Of a DNA stretch of 64,000 nucleotides, positions 45,489-53,809 are shown one piece after another. Position numbers and translations under genes: made by a program. Each line of letters starts with the position of its first letter. Within the stretch, counting starts at the first letter, position 1. The notes under the pieces were generated by a model that saw only the letters and a list, made by a program, of their open reading frames with translations, was not told the origin of the DNA and made no database searches. Source of the DNA: CAYPGJ01 sp050174775 (GTDB taxonomy: Bacteria; Planctomycetota; Phycisphaerae; Phycisphaerales; UBA1924); the NCBI GenBank assembly GCA_050174775.1, contig JBFXJP010000003.1:62001-126000 (forward strand), in the 5' to 3' direction.

Positions 45489-46454
45489 GTGGCAGTTGAG
45501 GCACGGACCAGGTCGTTGGTGCTGACGGTGGATGATTCGAAGGACATCCAGGCGTTGCTGCGCCTGCGTCTGGGGCAGGAGGGGCTGGAGGCGCGTACGG
45601 CGCTGGACGGGCCGACGGGGATCGAGCTGGCGAAGAAGGAGCGGCCGGCGCTGATCCTGCTGGACATCGACATGCCGGGGATGGACGGGTTCGAGACGCT
45701 GCGCGCGCTGAAGGGGTCGGACGAGACGTCGAGCATCCCGGTGATCGTGCTGTCCGGGGAGGCCTCGGCGTCGGACAAGGTGATGGGGCTGGACCTGGGC
45801 GCGGTGGATTACGTGAGCAAGCCGTTCGACAATTACGAGCTGATGGCTCGTGTTCGCGCGGCGCTGCGGACGCAGCGGCTCATGGAGATGCTGGCGCGAC
45901 GTGCGCAGATCGACGGCCTGACGGGGCTGTTCAACCGTGCGCACTTCGAGAAGCGCGTGGTGGAGGTGCTCTCGCAGGGCGCGCGGCTCGCGGAGCAGAC
46001 GGCGCTGGCGATCTGCGACGTGGACAAGTTCAAATCGATCAACGACACGTTCGGGCATCCTGCGGGCGACGCGGTGCTGCAGGGCTTCGCGGAGCTGATG
46101 CAGCAGAGCGTGCGATCGATGGACTCGGTGTTCCGGTTCGGGGGCGAGGAGTTCGTGGTGCTCATGCCCAAGACGCCGCCTGAGGAGGCGGCGACGGTGA
46201 TGGAGCGCATCCGGGTGGCGCTGTCGGAGTGTCACTGGCCCAGGCATCCGGAGCGGGTGGTCACGGCGAGCTTCGGGATCGCAATCGCGGAGATCGGGGT
46301 GCTGGACGCGCGGGCGGTGCTGGCGAGCGCGGATAAGGCGTTGTACGCGGCGAAGGAGGGCGGGCGGAACCGGGTGGTGGTGGCGGGGTTGAACGGCGCG
46401 ATGATCACGGTGTCGCGTGCGCCGGCGGCCAAGCCGCTGGCGAAGGCGGGGTGA
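45489..46454 (+). CDS. Response regulator diguanylate cyclase (REC-GGDEF)
   Basis: PleD/WspR-like response regulator making c-di-GMP. The 321 residues have a REC domain (Asp15/Asp16 acidic pair, phosphoacceptor Asp59 in LLDIDMPGMDG, Lys in VSKPFD) and a GGDEF domain with the active motif GGEEF at 218-222 and DVDKFKSINDTFGHPAGD. RSMD at 209-212, five residues before GGEEF, is a product-inhibition I-site. So the enzyme should be both active and feedback inhibited. The GTG start has GGGAG about 8 nt upstream. It follows the Hpt gene by 34 nt. Convergent with murJ, 3 nt between stops. Confidence 0.95.
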   Translation: MAVEARTRSLVLTVDDSKDIQALLRLRLGQEGLEARTALDGPTGIELAKKERPALILLDIDMPGMDGFETLRALKGSDETSSIPVIVLSGEASASDKVMGLDLGAVDYVSKPFDNYELMARVRAALRTQRLMEMLARRAQIDGLTGLFNRAHFEKRVVEVLSQGARLAEQTALAICDVDKFKSINDTFGHPAGDAVLQGFAELMQQSVRSMDSVFRFGGEEFVVLMPKTPPEEAATVMERIRVALSECHWPRHPERVVTASFGIAIAEIGVLDARAVLASADKALYAAKEGGRNRVVVAGLNGAMITVSRAPAAKPLAKAG

Positions 46455-46457
46455 GGC

Positions 46458-48095
46458 TCAGCGCGCCGAGGAGCGCGCGAGGAGCCATGCGAGTTCTTCA
46501 CGTCGGGTGAGTCGGGCAAGAGCGAAGAAGGTGAGGGCGCCCAGGAGCGTTGCGCCGGCGAGGCGTGCTGCGGTGGTCGTGAGGTCGTGGGAGTCGGGCG
46601 CAAGCGCCTGAACCGCGAGAACTGGGGCGGCCATGGCCACGGAGAGGGCAAGGGAGGTGGAGATGGCGCGCGTGGTGGCGCGATCGAGGAGGGGCTCGTG
46701 GGTGAGCTTGCGCGCGGCGCGCGCGAGGAGGATGCATTGGAGGGAGAAGGCGATGGCGGCGGACCAGCCGAACGCGGCTTCGCGCAGGAACGGGACCCAG
46801 ATGAGCGTGACGTTGAGGAGAAGGTTGAGCGCGACGCAGAGGAGGGAGATGCGCACCGGGGTGTTCATCTCGCCCCGGGCGTAGAAGGCGCGGGTGAGGG
46901 TCTGGTTGGCGGAGAAGGCCCAGATGGAGACGGCGTAGCCGGTGAGGATGTGGGCGGCGCGCTGGACGCCTTCTTCGGAGAAGTTGCCGCCCTTGAAGAG
47001 GACGCGAGCGGCGTCTTCGCGTACGAGGAGCAGGCCCAGGGACGCTGGGAAAGCGATGAAGAAGGAGAGTCGGAGCCCTCGACGGAGCATGTCGAGGAAG
47101 AGGTGGGGGGTGTTTGCGGCGCGGGAGAGGGCTGGGAAGACGGCGGTGGCGACGGCGACGCCGAAGACGCCGAGAGGGAATTGGTAAAGGCGTTGTGAGT
47201 ACTGGAGGATGCCGTTGGTGGTTTCGTCGAGGGGGTAGGTGAGACCGAGGAAGGTCGGGCCGACGAGTGCGGGGTAGGTGGCGATGAGCCCGTCGGCGAT
47301 GGAGGAGAGTTGGAGCGCGCCAAGGCCGAGCAGCGCGGGGAGGAAGCGTTTGAGTGTTCGCTTGGCGGGCTCGCCGACATCCTGGAAGTTGCGGGACCAG
47401 CCGACGTAGGGGCGGAGCGCGAGGGCGAGCCAGACGACGAGCACGGCGCCGGAAAGGAGTACGGCGCCCGCCACGAAGTAGGCGGTCTGGGTGGGGGTCA
47501 TGTCCAGCGCGAGGTAGGCGACGAGTGCGCCGGCGAGCATGGCGGCGTTGAGAATGATCGGGCCGGCTGCGGGGAGGGCGAAGCGGTGGTGGGTCTGGAG
47601 CATGCCTGCGAAGAGTGCGGCGATGCAGACCATGGGCATGTAGGGCGCGAGGAGCATGGAGAGGCCGAGGGCGAGGGTGCGCTCGGGGTCGGGGGGCGCG
47701 AGGAGGAGCGCGGCGAGGATGACGAGCTCAAGGAGGATCGTGAAGACGAGGGTGGCGGCGAGTGCGAGGGCGATGATGAGTGAGGCGTAGCGTCCGGCGC
47801 GGGGTCGGTCGGCGTCGTCGAGGGAGGCGTATTCGGGGATGAACGCGGCGGAGAGGGCGCCTTCGCCGAAGAGACGGCGGAAGACGTTGGGGATCATGAA
47901 CGCGAAGTTGAAGGCGGAGGCGACCACGCTGTCGCCGAAGACGCGGGCGGTCGCGGCGTCGCGGAAGAGGCCGCCGAAGCGGGAGATGAGGGTGACGCCG
48001 GCGACGACGCGGACGGCGGAGACGAAGGAGCCCGCGGGTCGTTGGGCGGTCGTGTTGTTCGTGGCGTCGGGAGGTGGTGGCGTCGGCGTGGTCAT
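46458..48095 (-). CDS. murJ: Lipid II flippase MurJ
   Basis: MurJ/MviN family transporter that flips the lipid-linked peptidoglycan precursor. The 545 residues hold about 14 transmembrane helices; the first block GVTLISRFGGLFRDAATARVFG and NVFRRLFGEGALSAAFIPEY are signature sequences. A Pro/Thr/Asn-rich N-terminal tail of about 20 residues precedes them. Its presence fits planctomycetes having a peptidoglycan wall. The parA gene lies upstream on the same strand, 34 nt away, so the two may be cotranscribed. Confidence 0.95.
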   Translation of the reverse strand: MTTPTPPPPDATNNTTAQRPAGSFVSAVRVVAGVTLISRFGGLFRDAATARVFGDSVVASAFNFAFMIPNVFRRLFGEGALSAAFIPEYASLDDADRPRAGRYASLIIALALAATLVFTILLELVILAALLLAPPDPERTLALGLSMLLAPYMPMVCIAALFAGMLQTHHRFALPAAGPIILNAAMLAGALVAYLALDMTPTQTAYFVAGAVLLSGAVLVVWLALALRPYVGWSRNFQDVGEPAKRTLKRFLPALLGLGALQLSSIADGLIATYPALVGPTFLGLTYPLDETTNGILQYSQRLYQFPLGVFGVAVATAVFPALSRAANTPHLFLDMLRRGLRLSFFIAFPASLGLLLVREDAARVLFKGGNFSEEGVQRAAHILTGYAVSIWAFSANQTLTRAFYARGEMNTPVRISLLCVALNLLLNVTLIWVPFLREAAFGWSAAIAFSLQCILLARAARKLTHEPLLDRATTRAISTSLALSVAMAAPVLAVQALAPDSHDLTTTAARLAGATLLGALTFFALARLTRREELAWLLARSSAR

Positions 48096-48129
48096 GAGCC
48101 GTTGCTCTCGACGCGCGGGGCGTGACGCG

Positions 48130-49062
48130 TCAGTGGACGCGCGCGGGGTCGGTGGTGGTGACGATCTCGGCCGGCTCGCTGGTCGACGGTGCGCGTCTGG
48201 TGTTCATGCGCGAGAGGACGGCGTCCCACTCGGCGATGACGGAGGCGGCGAGGTCTTTGTAGTCCTGGGCGCCGGGGGCGCTGGGGGCGTACTCGAAGAT
48301 GGTCTGGCCGAAGGAGGGGCACTCGGCGAGCTTGATGTTGCGTCGGACGGGCGGGCGGTAGACACGGGCGTTGCGCCAGGGGAGGTCGGGGGCGCCTTCC
48401 TTGCGCGCCTCGGCGAAGAAAGACTCGAGGTCCGCGACGACTTCGCGGGAGAGTTTGGTGACGTCCTCGTGCATGCAGAGGACGACGCCGGAGATGCGGA
48501 GACGCGGGTTGGCGGAGCGGGCCACGAGCGAGACGGTCTCGAGGAGCTTGGAGAGGCCCTGGAGCGCGAGGAAGTGGGCCTGCATGGGGACGACGACTTC
48601 GCGCGCGGTGGCGAGCGCGTTGAGCGTGAGGAGGCCCAGGGAGGGCGGGCAGTCGATGAGGAGGAAGTCGTACTTGTTCTGGAGGTGGGAGAGGGCGGTG
48701 GAGAGACGGTTGTGGCGGTCGGGCTCGTTGGCGAGTTCGGACTCGGCGGCGGCGAGGTCGACCTCGGCCGGGAGGAGATCGAGGTTGGGACGGACGTTGA
48801 CGACGGCGGAAGTGACCGTGGAGCGGGAGGGGTCGAGGAGGACGTCGTAGACGGAGGCGGTGGTGGAGGAGGGCTCGACGCCGAGGTGGAGGGTGGCGTG
48901 GGCCTGGGGGTCGAGGTCGATGAGGAGGGTGGACTTGCCTGCGAGGGCGAGCGCGGCGGCGAGGTTGACGGTGGTGGTGGTCTTGCCGACGCCGCCCTTC
49001 TGGTTGATGAGGGCGAGTGATCGGGTGGGGACGTTGGATGGCGCGTGGAGCGCGGGGGGCAT
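48130..49062 (-). CDS. parA: Chromosome-partitioning ATPase ParA/Soj
   Basis: ParA-type Walker ATPase, 310 residues, with the deviant Walker A KGGVGKTTTTVN (from residue 22), LIDLDPQAHATLHLG, and LIDCPPSLGLLTLNAL. Length and motifs fit the chromosomal Soj group. The C-terminal 30 residues are a disordered Ser/Thr/Pro tail. No parB gene lies next to it, which is unusual for a chromosomal partition locus. The start MPPALHAP is preceded by TACACT ending 9 nt upstream and by no Shine-Dalgarno sequence, so a leaderless message is predicted. Divergent from recO (51 nt). Confidence 0.93.
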   Translation of the reverse strand: MPPALHAPSNVPTRSLALINQKGGVGKTTTTVNLAAALALAGKSTLLIDLDPQAHATLHLGVEPSSTTASVYDVLLDPSRSTVTSAVVNVRPNLDLLPAEVDLAAAESELANEPDRHNRLSTALSHLQNKYDFLLIDCPPSLGLLTLNALATAREVVVPMQAHFLALQGLSKLLETVSLVARSANPRLRISGVVLCMHEDVTKLSREVVADLESFFAEARKEGAPDLPWRNARVYRPPVRRNIKLAECPSFGQTIFEYAPSAPGAQDYKDLAASVIAEWDAVLSRMNTRRAPSTSEPAEIVTTTDPARVH

Positions 49063-49071
49063 GATGGGTTG

Positions 49072-49077
49072 AGTGTA
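49072..49077 (-). promoter_or_regulatory. Candidate leaderless -10 hexamer for parA
   Basis: TACACT on the minus strand ends 9 nt before the ATG at 49062. Same hexamer as at acyP, atpG and groES. Confidence 0.5.
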
Positions 49078-49100
49078 ACGGGCGGGGCGCGCCGGGTGTG

Positions 49101-49106
49101 TAGGAT
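49101..49106 (+). promoter_or_regulatory. Candidate leaderless -10 hexamer for recO
   Basis: TAGGAT ends 7 nt before the GTG at 49114; no ribosome site. It faces the parA hexamer across 23 nt. Confidence 0.45.
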
Positions 49107-49113
49107 CGCTTGC

Positions 49114-49896
49114 GTGTCGGTGGTGCTTGACGAGGCCGTGGTGCTGCGGGTGTGGGAGTATTCGGAGACGTCGCAGACGTCCGCGCTGCTGACGCGCGAG
49201 CACGGGCTGGTGCGCGCGATCGCGAAGGGGTCGAGGCGGGCGCGGGCGCCGTTCAGTGGGGGGCTGGACGCGCTGACCCTGGGGGAAGCGGGGCTGATCA
49301 TCAAGCCGTCGTCGGAGCTGGCGACGATGACGGAGTGGGACCTGCGGGAGGTGTTCCGTGGGGCGCGCGGGAGCTGGGGGGGGCACGTGGTGAGCGTGTA
49401 TGCGGCGGATGTGGCGGGGCGGGTGGTGCACGACCGGGAGCCGCACCCGAGGTTATTCGAGGCGCTGACGAGGCTGCTCCGGGGGGTGCTGGATGGGCGG
49501 GGTCGGGTGTCGGCGTGGGCGGCGTTGGAGTTCCAGTGGGCCGCGTTGGTGGAGGCTGGGTATCGGCCTGAGCTGGAGCGGAGCGTGGCGACGGGGGAGG
49601 CGTTGGGGGAGCGGAGCGTGTACGGGTTCTCGAGCGTCCGTGGGGGGCTGACGGCGGACCCGGGACGGGGGGGTGGGGACGGGGTCTGGCGCGTGCGGGG
49701 TGGGACTGTGCGGGCTTTGCGGGCGGTAGCGGGATGGGGAGGGGGCGAGGGTTCGCCCCACGGTTCTGAGGACGTGGTTCGCGCGAATCTGCTGCTGGGT
49801 CGTCACCTGAGCGTTGTTCTGGGTCGGGAACCTGCGGGGTTTTCGTCGTTCGGGGTGGTGCTCGGACGAGTGCGCGGGGACGCTCAAAGTGGGTGA
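49114..49896 (+). CDS. recO: DNA repair protein RecO
   Basis: RecO, which helps RecA load at single-strand gaps. The 260 residues begin with the OB fold (VVLDEAVVLRVWEYSETSQ, LTREHGLVRAIAKGSRR) and continue with the helical domain (about 85-230). The zinc-finger cysteines found in many RecO proteins are absent; only the general fold is visible. The GTG at 49114 is the natural start; the frame is open 69 nt further but into the parA promoter region. The C-terminal half has long Gly-rich loops (DPGRGGGDGVWR). Confidence 0.85.
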   Translation: MSVVLDEAVVLRVWEYSETSQTSALLTREHGLVRAIAKGSRRARAPFSGGLDALTLGEAGLIIKPSSELATMTEWDLREVFRGARGSWGGHVVSVYAADVAGRVVHDREPHPRLFEALTRLLRGVLDGRGRVSAWAALEFQWAALVEAGYRPELERSVATGEALGERSVYGFSSVRGGLTADPGRGGGDGVWRVRGGTVRALRAVAGWGGGEGSPHGSEDVVRANLLLGRHLSVVLGREPAGFSSFGVVLGRVRGDAQSG

Positions 49897-50005
49897 AGTA
49901 AGCGGAGGGGAGGGCCGATGATGACGCAGATGTGTAGTGACCCACGGGGCCGACGCGGCGCGGCTTCACATTCCATCGGCGGGGCCTACTGAGCGTGCAA
50001 GAATC

Positions 50006-51517
50006 ATGAATAGCGCGACGCTCGAACGAGTGCTGTCGGCCCCCCGGATCCCTTCGCTGCCCGCCGTGGCGATGAAGGTGATCGACCTCACTGAGGATCC
50101 GAACGTCTCGTTGAAGGACATCGCGCAGACGATCCAGAACGATCAGGGTCTGGCCGCGAAGATCCTCCGGACGGTGAACTCGTCGTTCTACGGTCTGACG
50201 AAGAAGTGCTCGACGATCAGCCAGGCGATGGTGGCATTGGGGTTGAACGCGGTGAAGTCGCTGGCGCTGGGCTTCAGCCTGGTGTCGATGATCAAGGAGG
50301 GTGAGGGGGCGGAGTTCGACTACGTCGATTACTGGCGTCGTGGGGTGTACTCGGCGGTGGGGGCGCGGGTGCTGGCGGCGCGGGTGAAGGGGCTGGATCC
50401 AGAGGAGGCGTTCCTCGGCGCGATCCTGCAGGACGTGGGGATGATCGCGCTGTACCAGGCGTTGGGGCGGAAGTATCTGGAGGTGATCCGCGCGACGGGC
50501 GGGGATCATCGCGAGTTGTGCAAGCACGAGGTGCGGCAGCTGGAGCTGCAGCACACGGAGGTGGGGGCGATGCTCGCGCAGCGCTGGAAGCTGCCCGAGT
50601 CGCTCGTCGCGCCGATTCGCTATCACGAGCGTCCGACGGCGGCGCCGCAGGGTCACGCGGCGCTGGTGCAGACGGTCGGGCTGGCGAACATCGCGGCGGA
50701 TGTGCTGACGGGGAGCGGGTCGGCGACGCTGCAGCAGTTCTACGCGCGGAGCGAGCAGTGGCTGGGGATGAGCGCGGCGGACGCGGACGTGGCGCTGAAG
50801 AAGATCGGTGAGGGCGCGCGCGAGCTGGCCACGCTGCTGAAGGTGCAGATCGGCGAGATGTCGAACACGGAGGAGATTCTCGCGCGGGCGAGCGAGCGTC
50901 TCGTGCAGATGACGCTGCAGGCGGAGACGGCCGCGGAGGAGCTGGCCAAGAAGAACGCGTCGCTGCAGCGCGAGGCCGTGACGGACACGCTCACGGGCGT
51001 GGCGAACCGTCGGCGGTTCAACGAGGAGGTGTCCGCGGCGTTCGAGCACGCAAAGTCGTCGGGGGGGGCGATGAGCGTGATCTTCATCGACGCGGACAAG
51101 TTCAAGAGCGTGAACGACACGCACGGGCACCAGGCGGGTGACGCGGTGCTGGTGTCGATCGCCGGCGCGTTGACGGAGCACTTCTCGCCGTGCGGCGCGT
51201 TGGTGTGCCGGTACGGTGGGGAGGAGTTCGCGGTGATCCTGCCCGGCGCGGACCGGACGGAGGCCGCGCGCGTGGCTGAGGAGTTCCGCTCCTCGCAGGC
51301 GGAGCGCGACATCGACCTGACGGCCGCGGGCGCGTCGGAGCCGATGATCCGCGTGACGGTGAGCATGGGTGTGGCCGGGATCGATCCGGCGTGCGCGGAC
51401 GCGTTCGCGCACGTGGAGCAGCTGATCCGGGTTGCGGATCAGGCCGTGTATGCCGCGAAGGGGTCGGGGCGGAACTGTGTGCGCGTGTTCAATCCGCGCT
51501 TGAAGCCCGCGGCGTGA
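50006..51517 (+). CDS. HDOD-GGDEF diguanylate cyclase
   Basis: Two-domain signalling protein of 503 residues. Residues about 15-210 are an HDOD domain (IPSLPAVAMKVIDLTEDPN, NSSFYGL, AILQDVGMIALYQALG), often used in stress and c-di-GMP signalling. A helical linker with coiled-coil character (about 285-330) leads to a GGDEF domain with the active-type GGEEF at 404-408 and DADKFKSVNDTHGHQAGD. No RxxD product-inhibition site precedes it, unlike the REC-GGDEF protein upstream. The start ATG 50006 matches the domain edge; the longer frame from GTG 49937 is less likely. Its last 29 nt overlap the end of the convergent thiE gene. Confidence 0.92.
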   Translation: MNSATLERVLSAPRIPSLPAVAMKVIDLTEDPNVSLKDIAQTIQNDQGLAAKILRTVNSSFYGLTKKCSTISQAMVALGLNAVKSLALGFSLVSMIKEGEGAEFDYVDYWRRGVYSAVGARVLAARVKGLDPEEAFLGAILQDVGMIALYQALGRKYLEVIRATGGDHRELCKHEVRQLELQHTEVGAMLAQRWKLPESLVAPIRYHERPTAAPQGHAALVQTVGLANIAADVLTGSGSATLQQFYARSEQWLGMSAADADVALKKIGEGARELATLLKVQIGEMSNTEEILARASERLVQMTLQAETAAEELAKKNASLQREAVTDTLTGVANRRRFNEEVSAAFEHAKSSGGAMSVIFIDADKFKSVNDTHGHQAGDAVLVSIAGALTEHFSPCGALVCRYGGEEFAVILPGADRTEAARVAEEFRSSQAERDIDLTAAGASEPMIRVTVSMGVAGIDPACADAFAHVEQLIRVADQAVYAAKGSGRNCVRVFNPRLKPAA

Positions 51518-52565
51518 GCGAAGGTGTGAGGGCGTCCAGGAACTCGCGGACGGCGACCGCGGGGTTGTCGCGTGCGCAGACGGCGGAGCAGACCGCGATG
51601 CCCTGACAGGCGAGGGATGCAAGGTCGCGTGCGCGCTCCGGGGTGATGCCGCCGATGGCGAGGTGGGGGGGGAGTGGGGGGGTGTGGGCGAGGTATTCGG
51701 TGAGGAGCGCGGGGCCGGCGATGTTGTCTTTGTGCTTGGTGGTGGTGGGGAACATGGCGCCGACGCCGCAGTAGTCCGCGCCGAGATGGAGGGCTTCGCG
51801 GGCTTGTGGGAGTGAGGAGGCGGAGAGGCCGAGGAGGAGGCGGTCGCCGGCGAGCGCGCGGGCGTGGTGGAGGTGGAGATCGTCGTGGCCGAGGTGCGCG
51901 CCGTCGGCGTTGGCCAGGAGCGCGATGTCGACGCGGTCGTTGATGATGACCGCTGGGGGCGCGCCGTGCTCGCGCGCGAGAGCGGTGAGGCGCGTGGCGC
52001 GCGCGAGGAGTTCGCGGTCGGTGAGGTCCTTCTCGCGGAGCTGGAGACAATCGGCGCCTGCGTCGATCGCGGCGTGCGCGACACGTTCCCAGGGGAGAGC
52101 GCAGAGAGATTCGGTGAGGATGACGCAGAGGCGCCACTGCGGTGCGCGGCGCGGGCGGAGCGCGAGGCGGAGGGAACGCTCGGCGTCATACGCGCGGTAG
52201 CGCAGCGATTCGAAGGAGGAGGACGGCGCGTCGGGCAGGGCTTTGGAGGTCTCCTCGAGGACGCGGAGGGATTCGGAGAGGCGCGACGAGGCCGCGCCGG
52301 CGATGGAGGCGAAGGAATCGCGCGCCCGTTCGGAGGGGGTCGAGATGCTCGTGCCGACGTCGTTGGGGGTGTCGCGCGAGGCCAGGAGGAGGAACTGGTC
52401 GATGGGCAGCGCTGCGAGCGCGGCCTGGAGGTCGTGTCGGAGGGACTTGAAGGCGGAGGCGAGCGCGTGGTGATCGAGGCCGAAGCGCGCGAGGTCTTCG
52501 AGCGTGCGGAGCGCTTCTCGGGCGCGGTTGGCGTTGGCGTCGATGATGCGGGCGGCGTGTCGCAC
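51489..52565 (-). CDS. thiE: Thiamine-phosphate synthase ThiE with N-terminal extension
   Basis: Couples the thiazole and pyrimidine moieties of thiamine. The C-terminal ~200 residues are the ThiE TIM barrel: DCLQLREKDLTDRELL, VIINDRVDIALLANADGAHLG, GADYCGVGAMFPTTTK and the IGGIT phosphate loop. The first ~140 residues are a helical domain, RIIDANANRAREALRTLEDLARF to SLRYRAYDAERSL, like the N-terminal part of longer cyanobacterial-type ThiE proteins. The GTG at 52565 was chosen because it starts directly at this domain, 8 nt after the stop of the preceding gene; the frame is open further into that gene. The 3' end overlaps the convergent HDOD-GGDEF gene by 29 nt. Last gene of a minus-strand run. 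Confidence 0.88.
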   Translation of the reverse strand: MRHAARIIDANANRAREALRTLEDLARFGLDHHALASAFKSLRHDLQAALAALPIDQFLLLASRDTPNDVGTSISTPSERARDSFASIAGAASSRLSESLRVLEETSKALPDAPSSSFESLRYRAYDAERSLRLALRPRRAPQWRLCVILTESLCALPWERVAHAAIDAGADCLQLREKDLTDRELLARATRLTALAREHGAPPAVIINDRVDIALLANADGAHLGHDDLHLHHARALAGDRLLLGLSASSLPQAREALHLGADYCGVGAMFPTTTKHKDNIAGPALLTEYLAHTPPLPPHLAIGGITPERARDLASLACQGIAVCSAVCARDNPAVAVREFLDALTPSLTPRASSAD

Positions 52566-52573
52566 GCGGGAGT

Positions 52574-53767
52574 TTACGCGAGGGCGTACTTGAGATCGGC
52601 CAGGAGGTCTTCGGGGTCCTCGATGCCCACGGAGAGGCGGACGAGGGAGTCGGAGATGCCGAGCGTCTTGCGCTGCTCGGGGGGCACGGAGGCGTGGGTC
52701 ATGATGGCCGGGTGTTCGATGAGCGATTCGACGCCGCCCAGGGATTCGGCGAGCGCGAAGATGCGCACGCGTTCGAGCATCTTGCGCGAGGCGTCGATGC
52801 CGCCCTTGAGATAGATGGTGATCATGCCTCCGCCGCCGGACATCTGGCGCTTGGCGAGTTCGTGCTGGGGGTGGGAGGGGAGGAAGGGATAGACGACGCG
52901 CTCGACGGCGGGGTGCTTCTCGAGCCACTGCGCGATGTGGTAGGCGGAGGCGTTGTGGCGGTGCATGCGGAGCGCGAGGGTCTTGATGCCGCGGAGGGTG
53001 AGGTAGGAGTCGAAGGGACCCATGATGGCGCCGACGGCGTTCTGGTGGAAGCGGAGTTTCTGGGCGAGCTCGAGGTTGCCTGCGACGAGGAGGCCCCCGA
53101 CGACGTCGGAGTGTCCGCCGAGGTACTTCGTCGTGGAGTGCATGACGAGGTCGAAGCCGAGCGAGAGCGGGCGCTGGTTGCAGGGCGTGGCGAAGGTGTT
53201 GTCGCAGGCGAGGAGGACGTTGGGATTGATGGCGCGCGCGGCCTTGGAGATCGCGGCGAGGTCGGCGAGCTTGAGTGTTGGGTTGGTGGGCGTCTCGACC
53301 CAGACGAGCTTGGTGTTGGGGGTCATCGCGCCGGTCAGGCGGTTGATGTCGGTGAGGTCGATGTAGGAGACCTTGAGGCCCTGAGAGCGCTCACGGACGC
53401 GGGAGAAGAGACGGTTGGTGCCCCCGTAGAGATCGTCCATGGCGATCACATGATCGCCCGCGCTGAGGAGGTCGAGGGTGGTGGCGATGGAAGCGAGGCC
53501 GGACGCAAAGGCGAAACCGCCGCAGGAGGGGTCGTCGGACTCCTTGACGGGGGAGCCTTCGAGGAGCGCGGCGCAGCGTTCGAGGGCGTAGCGCGTGGGG
53601 TTGTGGGAGCGGGAGTACTCGAAGCCCTTGTGGACGCCGGGGGATTCCTGCGCGTACGTGGAGGAGGTGAAGATCGGAGGCATCACGGCGCCGGTGACGG
53701 GCTCGGGCCGCTGACCGGCGTGGATGACCTTGGTGTCGAAGCGCAGGGAGTCGGCGTCGTGGGCCAT
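52574..53767 (-). CDS. Cystathionine gamma-lyase/synthase family PLP enzyme
   Basis: Cys/Met-metabolism PLP enzyme, 397 residues, with the internal aldimine at Lys214 in HSTTKYLGGHSD, the tetramer-contact block YSRSHNPTRYALE and the PLP ring-stacking DDLYGGTNRLF. Sequence alone does not separate gamma-lyase from gamma-synthase, but the adjacent cystathionine beta-synthase gene (42 nt upstream) makes gamma-lyase, giving cysteine from cystathionine, the better call. thiE follows after 8 nt. Confidence 0.93.
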   Translation of the reverse strand: MAHDADSLRFDTKVIHAGQRPEPVTGAVMPPIFTSSTYAQESPGVHKGFEYSRSHNPTRYALERCAALLEGSPVKESDDPSCGGFAFASGLASIATTLDLLSAGDHVIAMDDLYGGTNRLFSRVRERSQGLKVSYIDLTDINRLTGAMTPNTKLVWVETPTNPTLKLADLAAISKAARAINPNVLLACDNTFATPCNQRPLSLGFDLVMHSTTKYLGGHSDVVGGLLVAGNLELAQKLRFHQNAVGAIMGPFDSYLTLRGIKTLALRMHRHNASAYHIAQWLEKHPAVERVVYPFLPSHPQHELAKRQMSGGGGMITIYLKGGIDASRKMLERVRIFALAESLGGVESLIEHPAIMTHASVPPEQRKTLGISDSLVRLSVGIEDPEDLLADLKYALA

Positions 53768-53809
53768 GGCTGGTGTCTTTCGGGAGATGTGCGTGGGGGG
53801 ATGTGGGGA

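Noticed and set aside
52566..53800. Possible TPP riboswitch for thiE
   Set aside because: thiE starts 8 nt after the preceding gene, leaving no room for a leader, and I found no THI-box-like sequence before the upstream genes.
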